Source: Escallonia rubra (Eukaryota > Streptophyta > Magnoliopsida > Escalloniales > Escalloniaceae). From it: a stretch of DNA of 64,000 nt. The notes beneath the pieces were generated by a model, which was not told where the DNA came from, made no database searches, and saw nothing but the letters and a program-made list of their open reading frames with translations. Shown one piece after another: positions 21,450 through 32,749 of the stretch. The stretch is taken from NCBI GenBank assembly GCA_033065855.1, contig JAVXUO010000555.1:1-64000 (forward strand), written 5' to 3'. How positions within the stretch are numbered: the stretch's first letter is position 1; each line of letters opens with the position of its first letter. The position numbers and the translations under genes were made by a program.

Positions 21450-24400
21450 ATGGATAAGAAAGACGCGTCGATCTTCGCCGGCGGTGATATGAACCGAAGC
21501 GCCTCCGAGCTGGCTCTCGAGGAGCTTTTCAAGCATGGCAGCCCCGTTGCCGACATCGCCGATGTTAAGGATGACAAAATCCGGAGCCAGAACCAGAGTC
21601 AGAGAGCACCTGCAGTCTTTGCCAACGCCGACGGCCTTTTCCGTGGCCACGATGACGCTAAAAGCTTCACCGATCTCTCCTTCCCCTTCAGAAATCAGGT
21701 CTGCTCTCTCTGTGTGTGTGTGTGTGTGCGCGCTTGTCTTTCATCTTGCAGTAGTAATAAACGCGTATGAGTGATTATCCTCTGTGTTTTCATTAACTCG
21801 TAAAACGAACTCCAAGCAATAGTAGTCTTCCATGTGTCCCTTTTTTTCCCTATTGAATGAATTAGTATCGAGCGCTAAGAACCAAAATCCACGTCATCAC
21901 CTGATGTCGTGGTATGTCATGTATGTTACACGTTGGGTAATTTGGTCATTCGACGGAATGTAATAGGGAAACCCTGTATAATCTTTGTAGGCTTTGCTTT
22001 TTACAACAGATTCAAAATATATGAGCGGCAATGGATTGTGTACCATTCTGTTTTGGGCGGATTGAACACGTTAAAACATGTTTTTAGATGTCGATCTTGA
22101 TCCTCGATAACCATAACAATAATCAAGTCAAAGACCTTTTCCAAATATTGCCTTAGCCTGCTAATAAAGTGCAGTTAGTCCCTTCTTTTATTTGTTGGGT
22201 TACTATGCAATCAGTTGACTATCTATTAAATGTTTCAATGTAACCTTTATTTACCATTCTGCAATCTTTTTTGTCAATTTGGACCGTTTGATGGTCAAAA
22301 ATTGAGGACAAAACCCCATAATATCAATAAGTCTCTGAAAATATAAAAAAACCAATTGGATACCAAATTCATGAGTTAACTCGTCGAGTCCCTTCAACAA
22401 GCCAAGAACTAATAGCCTGTTTGCGATCACCCCCAAACGAGAAGAAGGAAAACTGTATTCCCTTCTCTTCCTTTCCATTCTTTTCTCTTCTCTTCCTTTC
22501 TTTTCTTTTCTTTTCTCTCCTCTCAAAACTCGTAAACAGGCTATAAGTGAGTGAACTCACTGAACAGTTGACCCCCGCCAGTCACCACCCCACTTCTTGT
22601 TGCTTTCTCTCCCCTCCCTGTCAACCAATGCCCACACCACCATCCATTACCATCACCATCACCGTCTGCCCCACCACCACCTATTACAATTGCCATCCGC
22701 GCCACCCCGGTCCACCACCATCCCGATCACCCACAACCATAAAACAAACTCCACATTTTACCCATTACCATTGCCATCCGCACTACCATATCCATCCCAA
22801 GCCATCATAACCAGCCATCCCAATCCACCGCAACAACTAATCCAATTGTAATAAGATTGTCGTCAATTATTTAATAATACAACTGGATCTCCATCGAGAT
22901 CCTCCAGTGGCCGGGGGCCTATGAAGCAAGGGTGCTGCAGTTTAGGTGAAGCAACAGGATCGGGTGTGGGTCGGGTGAGGCATGGGTGCGTGTCCAAATT
23001 TTTGTTTTTAATTAAAATGCTGGATCTTGGGTGCGACTAGGATACGACAGGGATACACACCTAGGGTCTTTTGGCAGATAGGAGAGAGGTAGAAGAAGGA
23101 GAAGAGATGAAAAGGAGGAGGAGAAGAAGGAGGAACAACCTGCTTTGGTGAGCATCGGTAGCAGCTATGGGTTTCCAGCAGTAGCGGCAACCAATGATGT
23201 GCGGCAGCAGAGGCGACCGGCGGCAACCGGCATCAAGAAACTAACAAACTATCTAATTGTTTGTTGTTAAATACTATTCCCTCCGTTCCACATAAATCGA
23301 TCATTGTTTGTTTTTTTTGCACGCAGATCAAAGATATTGGTCATATATTGTATGTTTTTCATTATACCCTTTAAAGAAAGAGAGGGGAAGGGGAAAAAGT
23401 GGGACAAGAGAGAGAAATGAATTAATGGAGTGTTAAATATGTGGAGAGAGAATTAGAATAAAAAAAGTATAAAAAGGGTAATTATGTAAAAATACCTTCA
23501 AAATCTTTTTTAATTTGGATAGTAAGCAATTTTTGTGGGACGACCCGAAAAGGAGATGATCAATTTATGTCGGATGGAGGGAGTATCATCTTTCTTACAC
23601 TAATATGTATGAATAAATTTTTGCCGTATATCCTGTTTTTTGAAAAAATAACGTATTTGTGTAGGCGCAACAACACCGGTATCCGTGCTTCTTAGCTGGG
23701 GTATATGCATCGGTGTGCGCAAACGCGCGCGTGTGTGTGATGTGTGGGGGTCCTTGTGGGTGGTGTGTGGCGGCGGCATTGCACCTAGGGTTTTGTAATT
23801 GGCGGCGGCTACAAAATTGGGGGAGTTGGTGTGCCGGTGTTTTCGTATAGGTGGTGGTTGGGGAGAAGAATCGGGTCAAAATCGGGTTAAATCCAGGTGA
23901 AACGGCTTCTTTGGGTCAAAATGAAAAATGGCGTGTAAATTGTCATTTTTGTCCCTCAATTTGATCACTTGAGGGTCAAAATTGATGAAAATGACTCAAA
24001 AGATTACAGAACGGTAAATAAAGGACTACCTGGAGACCTTTAATAGATGCCGGACTGATTGCATATTAGTGAAGTTGACAGAAGACCATTTCTTTAATTT
24101 ACCATAAGGTATATGATACCTGTTACTAAACTTGTGTTACTAAAGGACATGGCCGTGCTTCTCAAGGATTGAACATAAATAAATCTTCTCATGGGGATAT
24201 CTCCTTATTTCACTAGTAAAATGAAGTTCCCAACGAGAACATATGCTCCTAGATAACAAACTACGCAGTCACCCGACATATCGAGGGTTTGAATGAGAGT
24301 GAAATTCACTCCATGAGTAAATCAAAACAAGATGCATAAAGACCCTGCGTTACATTATTATCTCAGGATTGAGGACTTTGTATGTTAATAGTCCATGAGA

Positions 24401-27400
24401 TGATGCTATCATTGTCCTAGTATTATCCACAGTGTTTTTGTTCAATGCACTACATAATGCAGTGACATACTTGATGAACCATGCTCTAGCCTACTAGATG
24501 ACTGTCCAAGTTTATTTAAGTCTGTGAATAAGTATGTATCCGGTAATTTAGATCTATCCGTCTCCGTGTGCTCCAGTTAATCATCCTAAGTCAGTTTCAT
24601 CGACCACGATCACATATATGATGGTTAACAAATGCCATTTGTTACGATGCGATAGCAAAGTACCCAATTATAAATGTAATGCTATTAAATTAACAATCAT
24701 ATCATAAGCTTTCATACTAACTTCGGGTTTTAGGCTTCATTCTTAACTTACATCATCCCCCTGTTGTATGTTCCCCTAATGTATGTTTTATGTTTTAACC
24801 AATGAACTTTGTCTACGATAGCATGTCATTATTGTAATTAGAAGTGCATATTTTTTCCTCCTCTATAGCCTATTAATAGTTTCCCTGTAAAAGGAATAGG
24901 CTGATCGACTCCATTTAATACATGATGGTGATGTTTAATGAAAGGATAATCCTGCTATTGCCAGATTAAATTTTTTGATAGTAAGTAGATGTGTTGAGCT
25001 CTAATTGATTTTTAGCCTATTCGCAAATCCAATGCTACTAGAGTAGATAATGCCAGCACATTTCCTAAAGAGTCTGAAAATAAGGTTTCCAGATGTAATG
25101 CCTGCTCATGAACTAATTGGACTCTAAACGACTTTATTCTAACTCCTTGAGCTCACTTCATACTATTTTCAAGTATATTGTGTAGGAAAATAGATTTGTT
25201 TCTGACTCTGTTGGACTTCTAGTAGTTTCAAAATTTCTGATGCACCATCAACCATGAAAAGAATACAGAGTTCGTTGAATTTCTCTCAAAGCTTCATATA
25301 CAACTTTAGGCTTTATGATAAGACTTTTAAATCCTTTGAACGGACCAAACTAAGTGCACATCTTGCTGTTGCTTAGTCATTACTAGTATGAAAAGTTGGT
25401 GCGGGACAATTGGCTCGGTCTAGAAAATGAATGTGTCCTACTTAATCAAGCCTCAAAGAAGAAATTGAAGTAGAAACGAAGTATCAGAATTTCTGGATGC
25501 TGAAATTGAAATAGACTCGGAAGCAAAGATACCTCCATCCGCAGCATGAAATTAAATGTTACACGTGGATGATTCTTCATCTATTTATCTTAGGCATAGC
25601 AAAATGATATGTTTACTTGTTTGAAATAGCAGGAAATGATGCACGGCTTTTCAAGTTGTGGTGGACTAACAGGGGCCCCTCAATGGTCTCAAAATCTCAT
25701 TGCCAAGCACTCCAACATTTCAGTCACTGTTGATTCCCAGTCATCAATATGTGGTATGAACATGGTCACTTGGAGGTGTGGAAGTACACATGTTTGTGCG
25801 CCTTTGTAGTTGAATGTAGACATGTCTATTTCTATTCATAGTGTCCGTCATAATAAAAATTCCTTCGGCAAGCATCGCATATTTCATGTCATTTAATTGT
25901 CTTCAAGAATAAATATGAACCAAAGCTTTCCTCCAAACACAGTTGCTTGCTTGTATACAAAACCCCGTGAAGTTTACATTAATTGGCATGTGTATTGACC
26001 GAGGGATGCATTTATCTTGGGCCAGTCGGGAGTCCAACTTCAGCTACCAAACCCAAAAGTCGAGATAATCAAGCAATGGGAGCTACCAGTGGTTCATCAC
26101 CTGAGCAATCAGATGATGACGACCTCGATATGGAAGCTGGCCCATGTGAACAGAGCACTGATCCTGTCGATGTAAGGCGTATTAAAAGGTGGGATGTTTA
26201 AGAAAATAAATACCCATAAATAGAATATTGATCATACCTAACTGACATGGTTAGTATGGTTTCAGAAAGGTCTCAAACAGGGAGTCAGCAAGGCGCTCAA
26301 GGAGAAGAAAACAAGCGCATTTAGCGGATCTTGAGCAGCAGGTATCTAATTCCCTATCACATGATTTTTGTTTAGCCATGGAGAGTTTGATTCAGGGAAC
26401 TGCGTTATTTTGTACCAAAAAAGAGATGATTTAAAGGAAGAGAGAAAGTGGAAAGCACGCGTCTTTGGTTCCAAAGTTGTGTGTATGTTGAATTTTTGTA
26501 TGCAGTAGTGTCAATTTCCATCCTGAAATGGTCTCATGGCTGTAGGGAGCATAATCGCCGCAACACACACATTGAAATATAAGGATTGATCAGGATGTGG
26601 CCTACATAGTAAGAGGAGGTTGGTTAAAGGGGAGGTGTGCCTCTGGGGTGTTGTATGTGGCCGCAACATTCCTCTCAAGTTGCAGGGGAAGTGATGGCCA
26701 TAAGCCAGCGATCATGTTTGGTCTGAATGGTGGGTGACTTGGGCACTTAGCAACATGCACATATGACGACGGTTGATGAGTGGCCAGAGAAGGAAGGTTA
26801 AAATAAGGATTGTGGAAGCTAAGTGGGGATGGCACCAACTCAGGGAAAGACAAGTATATTATATGGGATTGTTTGGTCACGGTCAAAGTGGGCTTTTAGA
26901 TGCCTAGTGAGGACAACTGATTGGCTTCACACTGATGGGGTAAGACAAGGTAGAGGCTTAGTTGCACGGAGCGGCTAGGAAGCACTGACACCTCATATGG
27001 GTTGAGGTATGGTGTCCGACACCTACCAACACCCCAACACCTCACCGACACCTCTGAACACGTGGCTGACACCCTCTCAACTGTGTTCGATTATTTTTAT
27101 TTTTATTTATATTGTCGGACACCGTGTTGGACACCTCTTGAACAAATGTCCACACGTTTGGGGCCAAAATACAATATTTCAAACTTAGTTTGGGGGCAGT
27201 GTGTAGTAATTGACATATCTGGTTTTTTTTTAGAAAATAACTATTAAGTCAAACCCTAATCAGATCGACCCAAACCCTTTATCATTGGTTCGAAATGTCT
27301 GTTCAACTGATAGAGTGCCTTCTCTATAAACCAATGGTAAAAGAGCTTGACGTGGCCATATCGAACCATGTATCCTTTGTTGACCTTTGGCCTCTCCCAC

Positions 27401-28952
27401 TCACTCTACCGCTCAACAAAGTGTCTCAGAAAAGTGACAGCATGCATTCCCTAGTACATATCAGAACCATAATATGAAATGACTTCCTCTTGTCCCAAGG
27501 CCTGATCTGCTTCATCTTCCTCTTTCTACCCTAGCTTCCCTTAACGACAGAAAGCATCTCCATCAAGGATGGATACGATAGTGCCAGGAACAGAAAAGAA
27601 CTTGCGGCTACTTGGGTTCGCGATCCTAACCTACCTGGTGCAATCCCAACAAAATCCCAAGTTGGGAGCGCAAATTCGTGAATCTGCAGGAGATTCGTGA
27701 GCTTCTTGCCAGAATTGTGCAACTAAGGGTAGAGGTTGACCTAGAATAACATGGTGCGAATGGCGAAGTAGTGAGGAAGGACTTGATCGCTCGGAATTTA
27801 TTGAAGAACACGTGTTTGGATAGAGGACACCTGAAAACAAATTCACATGGCCGACCCCACTTTGTTTGCAACAAGACTTAGTTGATTTATCTCATTTCTT
27901 TTCTAGATTGGGAGGCTTAGTTGAATTAGTTTGAGCAGGTATGTATGTTGTCTATATGTTTATGTCATCGTTTTTAGTTTTGATTAGCATTTTTCTTCTT
28001 TCCTCTTCTCCGCTTAAAACAGCATTCTTACTTTTGAGTTGCGCCAGGTTTAATTCTTATTAGTCTTTACATTTTCTCAGGTGGACCACTTGCGAGGAGA
28101 AAACTCATCTTTGTTCAAGCAACTAACTGGTGCTACTCAACAATTTAAGGATGCCACCACGAATAATCGCGTGCTCAAGTCTGATGTGGAAGCTTTGAGA
28201 GCCAAGGTATCTAGATCCGATTGTCATTATTTTCCCCTCGTCCTGCAACAAAAAAACGATCTTTGTTTAGAAATTTGTATATCAGAAGTTTGTATCCTGG
28301 GCAGAGAGAGAACAGTTACAAAATTGATAGAGTAGGAGTGAACTTCAAGGGCTCGTGCAAACTGAAGGGAAAACCCATAAAATCTCACTAGCTTTGGCTC
28401 AGACATTACATCGTTTTCTCCTACTCAGAAACATGTACAAACACATACGGCAGTGAAACATTCATGGTAGTTTCATTTGTAAAAGAAGGGCCACAAATAA
28501 GAGCATCCTGTTAAAATAATAGCAGTGTTCTATTGAAATGAATTTTTTGGTTGTAGAGAACGTTCAAACGACTTAATTCAGTGGAAATGTGTTATGCTAA
28601 GTGATTTATCTACTATGATTTTTAGGTGAAGTTGGCTGAAGATATGGTTACCCGAGGCTCAGGCTCGATAACTTCCAGTCTGAATCATCTACTTCAAAAT
28701 CACTTTAGTGCTCCCCAGTCATTTAGCAGTCATAACATGTGCCGGGTGGGTAATGTCTCCCCGACGATCACAGTACATGCAGATGATTCATCGTATCCTG
28801 GATTAACGGCTTCAGGACAACATCCAACCCTTGGCCTTGAAAATTTCGACAACCTTAATGGCAGCATGAAGAACGGTATTATGAGCGATGGTGTAAGTTG
28901 CGGGTCCGATGTATGGTCTTGGGAGTCTAATGTTCCTACACTATCACAATAG
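21450..28952 (+). CDS. bZIP9: Group C bZIP transcription factor, bZIP9-like
   Basis: This is a nuclear DNA-binding factor. Group C bZIPs bind ACGT-core elements, often as heterodimers with group S1 bZIPs in low-energy and amino-acid responses. Six exons (21450-21698, 25633-25753, 26026-26188, 26266-26341, 28081-28206, 28626-28952) join in phase to 353 aa. Exon 1 has the group C motif [12 protein letters not shown]. Exon 3 has [17 protein letters not shown], a Ser/acidic stretch typical of the group. The basic region has Asn182-x7-Arg190 within [13 protein letters not shown]. The zipper begins ten residues later at Leu200 (L200, L207, L214, then Ala221 and Ala228, L235, L242). The C-terminus ([32 protein letters not shown]) matches Arabidopsis bZIP9 best. 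The ATG at 21450 is preferred because the upstream in-frame start is GTG. The 3.9-kb first intron and 1.7-kb fourth intron carry transposons. Confidence 0.92.
22413..22543. mobile_element. Tourist-like MITE, 131 bp
   Basis: The ends are TAGCCTGTTTGCGA and, reverse-complemented, TAGCCTGTTTACGA, flanked by TAA at 22410-22412 and 22544-22546. A 3-bp TAA/TTA duplication suits PIF/Harbinger-type elements. The interior is a C/T-rich low-complexity run (CTTCTCTTCCTTTC). It is nested in the 22202-24069 element. Confidence 0.55.
23277..23583. mobile_element. Stowaway-like MITE, 307 bp
   Basis: The left end TTCCCTCCGTTCCACATAAA and the reverse complement of the right end, CTCCCTCCATCCGACATAAA, form terminal inverted repeats of about 27 bp. 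The CTCCCTCCGT start and TA duplications (23275-23276 and 23584-23585) are those of Tc1/Mariner Stowaway MITEs. It is nested in the intron 1 element. Confidence 0.8.
24070..25632. other. Remainder of bZIP intron 1
   Basis: AT-rich intronic sequence with no recognised gene or repeat. It ends with the acceptor GAAATAGCAG before exon 2. Confidence 0.6.
26975..27272 (+). mobile_element. hAT-like element fragment in bZIP intron 4
   Basis: It starts CTAGGAAGCACTGACACCTC, which is the reverse complement of the right end of 36435-37281, followed by GTGTCCGACACC-type motifs and the shared internal segment ending CCCTAATCAGATCGACCCA. The opposite terminus is not found before exon 5, so the copy is truncated or its end has decayed. 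The rest of the intron (27273-28080) shows no recognisable feature. Confidence 0.6.
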
Positions 28953-30040
28953 AACAGGGCTTGTTCTCCAGATATTTAGAAGCTTTATCTTCCTCACTTC
29001 ACTAGCCAACCCCCTTCCCCAACCAGGAAAAAAAAAAAAGTTCCTTTCCTACAACCTCACCCCCACCCTTTATCTTTTTGTTTGGGTATGAAATTTGAAT
29101 AAAACGGTATGGTTGTTCTGTAATAGAATTGATCCCCTACATTTCGTCATAAGATCCAACTCCATATTGGTGAACAACAAGAAGAAAAGGTTCAGCTATT
29201 TCTAGTTCTATATTCGGGGAAGTGTTTATAAGTTCAAAAGAAATCATGGTAAAAGAAACAGGAAGCAAGTTGCGTATAAAACAGAAGCCCAACTCATCAA
29301 CGTTGCTGGGAAAAATGGAAAAGAAGAAACAAGCATAGCAAGAGTTAACGACTAATGCAAATCTGATATCTATCAAAAAAAAAAAGAGTTAATGACGTAA
29401 ATGTGATTTGTGACTTTCTGTGGTCATGCTCGTCACTCACTTTTTTGCGATATCTTACAACAAGTTATAAGTATTTACCTGCAGTGGAGGAGGGAGCGGA
29501 ACCGGTGCCTACCTGCTTCTCCATAGTATTCCACTTGTATATGGTAAATGTTATCCCTAATACTAGAAGCGCCCACCTAAGACTTTGAAAAATTCTTGAA
29601 AGGGATGTATTTTTAGTCACTTATATGTTAAGATACCTAAAATTTTTAAAGAAAAGTTAAAAAAAATTAATTCGGTGCCTACCTGCTTCTCCATAATATT
29701 TCGCTTGTATATGGTAAATGTTATCCCTAATACTAGAAGTGCCCACCTAAGATTTTGAAAAATGCTTGAAGGGGATGTATTTTTAGTCACTTATATGTTA
29801 AGATACCTAAAATTTTCGCCGCTGGAATCCGGCCTAGTCTATGTATCTTTCCGATTCGTGTGTCTAGGATCTAAGGATTGGCATATTTTGTGGCCGGAGA
29901 CAGATGGAGGGTGATCGACGGTGTGGAGGCAGGAGCCATGTTCCCCAACCACGATCGGGGATAGCGATGCGGCGATATTCTTTGATTTGCCGGTTTTCTT
30001 CAGATCTAGCAAAAGGCTTTTATCGACGGACACCCCATTA
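28953..30040. other. bZIP 3' region and spacer
   Basis: Downstream sequence without a gene. It includes an A-run (29028-29039), an AT-rich spacer and the 170-bp-spaced direct repeat listed separately. Confidence 0.5.
29503..29816 (+). repeat. Two-copy tandem repeat (about 145 bp, period 170)
   Basis: The segment from CGGTGCCTACCTGCTTCTCC to AGATACCTAAAATTTT occurs at 29503-29647 and again at 29673-29816 with only a few substitutions. A 25-bp A-rich linker separates the copies. Confidence 0.9.
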
Positions 30041-32126
30041 GATGCATTTGTCTTTGAAAGCCGGGCTTCTAAAATTGCACCCTATGTAAATTTTAGTTTT
30101 TGCTATTTTTGAAATTCTTCCTATATTCAACTCTTGGAGACTTGTGGTTTGCCCAATCTTGATGAACCAAGTTTACAAGTTTGGCAGCTCTTTCGTGAAA
30201 AAAGGGAGAAGAGAGTGTTGCGTCTTTCTTCATTTCTCCGTGGTTTCATCCTATATTACATAGACTCGGGACGAGTGTGAGTCGGATACATGTCTAAGTG
30301 TCGAATTCGTCTATTTCTCAAAACTCAAGACACGGGGACTCGACAAAATATTCTCATCTATTCTTGTATATTACTTTTTCCTTAGTTTACATGGTGTTTT
30401 AAGTTACATATATCGTTTTAATTTAAATTTAGATCATCTCAAAGCAATAACGAACTAAATACTAGTATAACATAGTGTTTTTAGTAGCATATCCTACTAG
30501 ATGTGTTTGACACATATTCCATACCCATGTTCAACTGTCAAGTGTCCGACACGGATACTTCATGCATTTTGAAGAGTCAATGTAACATAAGTTTCATCTT
30601 GTTCCTCGTTATAGTTCAAGATTTTGAAATAATCTCTATAACAACTGAATTTCGACTTGACTGTATTGACTTGTCATACAAATTGACGGGAAACTATGAT
30701 TGACAATGCCCTCTACAGTAATAAATGTGGCAAAAAGGGTGTATAGAAGCAGTGTTGAGTTATTTGATGAGATCCATGTACTTATTAGGTAATCATAGGG
30801 GAGGACTGATCTATGTGGGCAAAGCATTATCTTCTGGATGCAAAGCAGCTGACCTTGTAATGTCATATCTAGGTTCTTCTTCACGCGAGAAGCTGCCCAC
30901 AGGAATCTCTGTGGAAGCTGTGGAAAGGTGATACTGGGAATCGTTGCTTGGTGCCTTTTGACATCTTGTCTCTCTTTTTTCCTTATTCTTGTTTTTGTTT
31001 TCTTTAAATCTGAGAACTACTCATGAAGCATTTTATTTGTAGGAGCTGATTCAGGATTTCTGAGCACCAATTTTAACTTTTAAGATACAAAGTTTGATCG
31101 ATACCAAAAGAACATTATTGTAGGAGGGCTTTACCGCTGTTTGCAGATGTAATGGAATAGTTTGCCTTCGGAGGCAAAGTGGATGTTCTGCATGCAAGGA
31201 ATGACCGGAGGACCAGCATGCCTTCTTTTTGCTGTAGATTCAGATGGACTATCACTTATAATTTCTTGTTTTCTTCTCTACTTGCGCTTCTCCGGAAGCA
31301 AGGGGATCCAAACCATTACTCTTGAAGTTATGATTGGGTTATCAATGCTAAGCTGATGTCAACTGATACTGGGCTACTTTTTCTTGTAGGATCGAAGCGT
31401 GTTCCACAAAATCTTGTTTCCAGACGAGAGTTGTTACTGTATGTAGACTTCTTGTGTATTAAAAAAATGGTATCCATGCCTAGGTTTGATACAGTAACAA
31501 TAGCATGTATGTACACGTCTAACTATTTTCAAAAGATTATCGTCAATGATGTGTTAACACATTCAGTGCGACATGCATCTTGTTTTCGAAGGATGCCATT
31601 GTCACTAATAGAGAATTGTTTTGCGCAGAAAAAATTCAAAGAACAACGCCATAGTCAGAAATTGACATTCATATGAAGTTCTTTTTCTTGTTTATTAGCC
31701 GGAAGCAACAAGAATTGCAACACACGAGAAATAGAATTTAAAAATATTGGAAATTTCAGAAATGCCTTCCCGACATCTAATCCATGCGTTAATGACGGGT
31801 CGTCCTAAACTCAAATTCCTTTCATGAGTTTGTTTTTCTGTTTTAACCATAGAATATCAATATCATCATTGGAGGAATCTAGACTTCACCCTTTTCCTAT
31901 GCATAACTTTGCTTTGAAAACATGATTTTTCCTCTCAAATCTTGAGAACCCGTTTGGTTCAAAGCTTGAATCGTTACATCAGCCTAATCGTAGTGAGCGT
32001 GTTTGGTTCACTATGAAGAATTTATCTACCATGTAATTATAATTTCATAAATGAATCTTGTAATGCGATGAAGACATACGTGAGCGATTATAATGTCCTC
32101 CCAAAATACGTTTTATTTGTGTTGCC
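30041..32126 (+). pseudogene. Partial PPOX duplicate (last intron, last exon, downstream flank)
   Basis: This is colinear with 4693-6507. The terminal PPOX exon equivalent begins after the conserved TTAG acceptor at 30789. It stays open to 30931, coding NHRGG…[20 protein letters not shown] and then a different tail (GISVEAVER) because of a small indel relative to the parent. It has a 3-bp insertion in the GGLSVGKAL motif and no upstream exons, so it cannot make an oxidase. A 340-bp hAT-like element interrupts it at 30251-30590, and a smaller deletion relative to the parent removes part of the intron. The substitution load suggests an old copy. Confidence 0.85.
30251..30590. mobile_element. 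hAT-like non-autonomous element, 340 bp, with 8-bp target duplication
   Basis: It interrupts the PPOX duplicate exactly where the parent copy reads straight through GTTTCATC. That 8-mer is duplicated at 30243-30250 and 30591-30598. The ends CTATATTACATAGACTC and, reverse-complemented, TTATGTTACATTGACTC match at 14 of 17 positions. An 8-bp duplication is typical of the hAT superfamily. No transposase is present. Confidence 0.8.
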
Positions 32127-32640
32127 CCGGCCTTCAAACTTCTAGTAGGATCATTTGATAAATATGATGTTACAACATTATTTTTTATTACAGAGTTGGG
32201 CGTAATAGAAAAAAACACATATGAAAAAGTTTAGGAGTGTTATGAGATTACATCGTAATGGCCATTACAGGCCAAACCCGTAAAACGAACGTACTATTTT
32301 CTCGACTAAAGCATTAATTATCCCTCAATGACCTCGGAACGGCAAGACATTGCGATGGTAGGATAGCCAAAATTAGGTTATATAATAGTAACTCGCTACA
32401 AGAAAAAAATTCAAAGAATAAAGAAAAATATCTTACTCTTTTAATGAGTTCCTTTGTTTCTTCCAGGAATGCCCTTCCAGGGTACTGCAAACGAACCCAA
32501 TTCATATAAAAGTCCTGTAACGGATCTTGGGCCTCAAGCCCTTTAATACGAACGGGCTGGCAATAACGGTGGATCTTGTACCCAACTTATAGAAGGCGTC
32601 CCGATTCCTCTTTACTAATCCGGTAAACCGAACTCTCACT

Positions 32641-32659
32641 CCGCCGTGAATCACGGCGG
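32641..32659. promoter_or_regulatory. 19-bp perfect palindrome upstream of the GID8 start
   Basis: CCGCCGTGAATCACGGCGG is self-complementary around a single central base (nine-base arms). It lies about 90 bp before the GID8 ATG, within the probable leader or core promoter. It could form a G/C-rich hairpin in the mRNA leader or be a dimer binding site; neither is shown. Confidence 0.4.
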
Positions 32660-32749
32660 TTTGAATTTGACACTCCGCCGTCGATTGGCTGCTTCGATCT
32701 GCTTTTAGTGGAGATTGCAGTGACCACACTATCGTCACGGTCAACCACC

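Larger units (their letters stand above)
22202..24069. mobile_element. Long inverted-repeat DNA transposon in bZIP intron 1
   Basis: The left arm (22202-22313, ACTATGCAATCAG…ATTGAGGACAAAA) is matched by the reverse complement of 23947-24069. The match is imperfect but continuous over about 115 bp, including ATGCAATCAG, ATCTATTAAA, CCTTTATTTACC and TCTG-AATCTTTT. The interior is non-coding and contains two nested MITEs and a CCACC-rich stretch (about 22570-22850). A clear target duplication was not found; the true ends may lie some 20-40 bp further out. Confidence 0.65.

Noticed and set aside
22547-22851. His/Pro/Thr-rich open frames
   Set aside because: CCACCA-type simple sequence inside an intron transposon gives open frames by composition alone.
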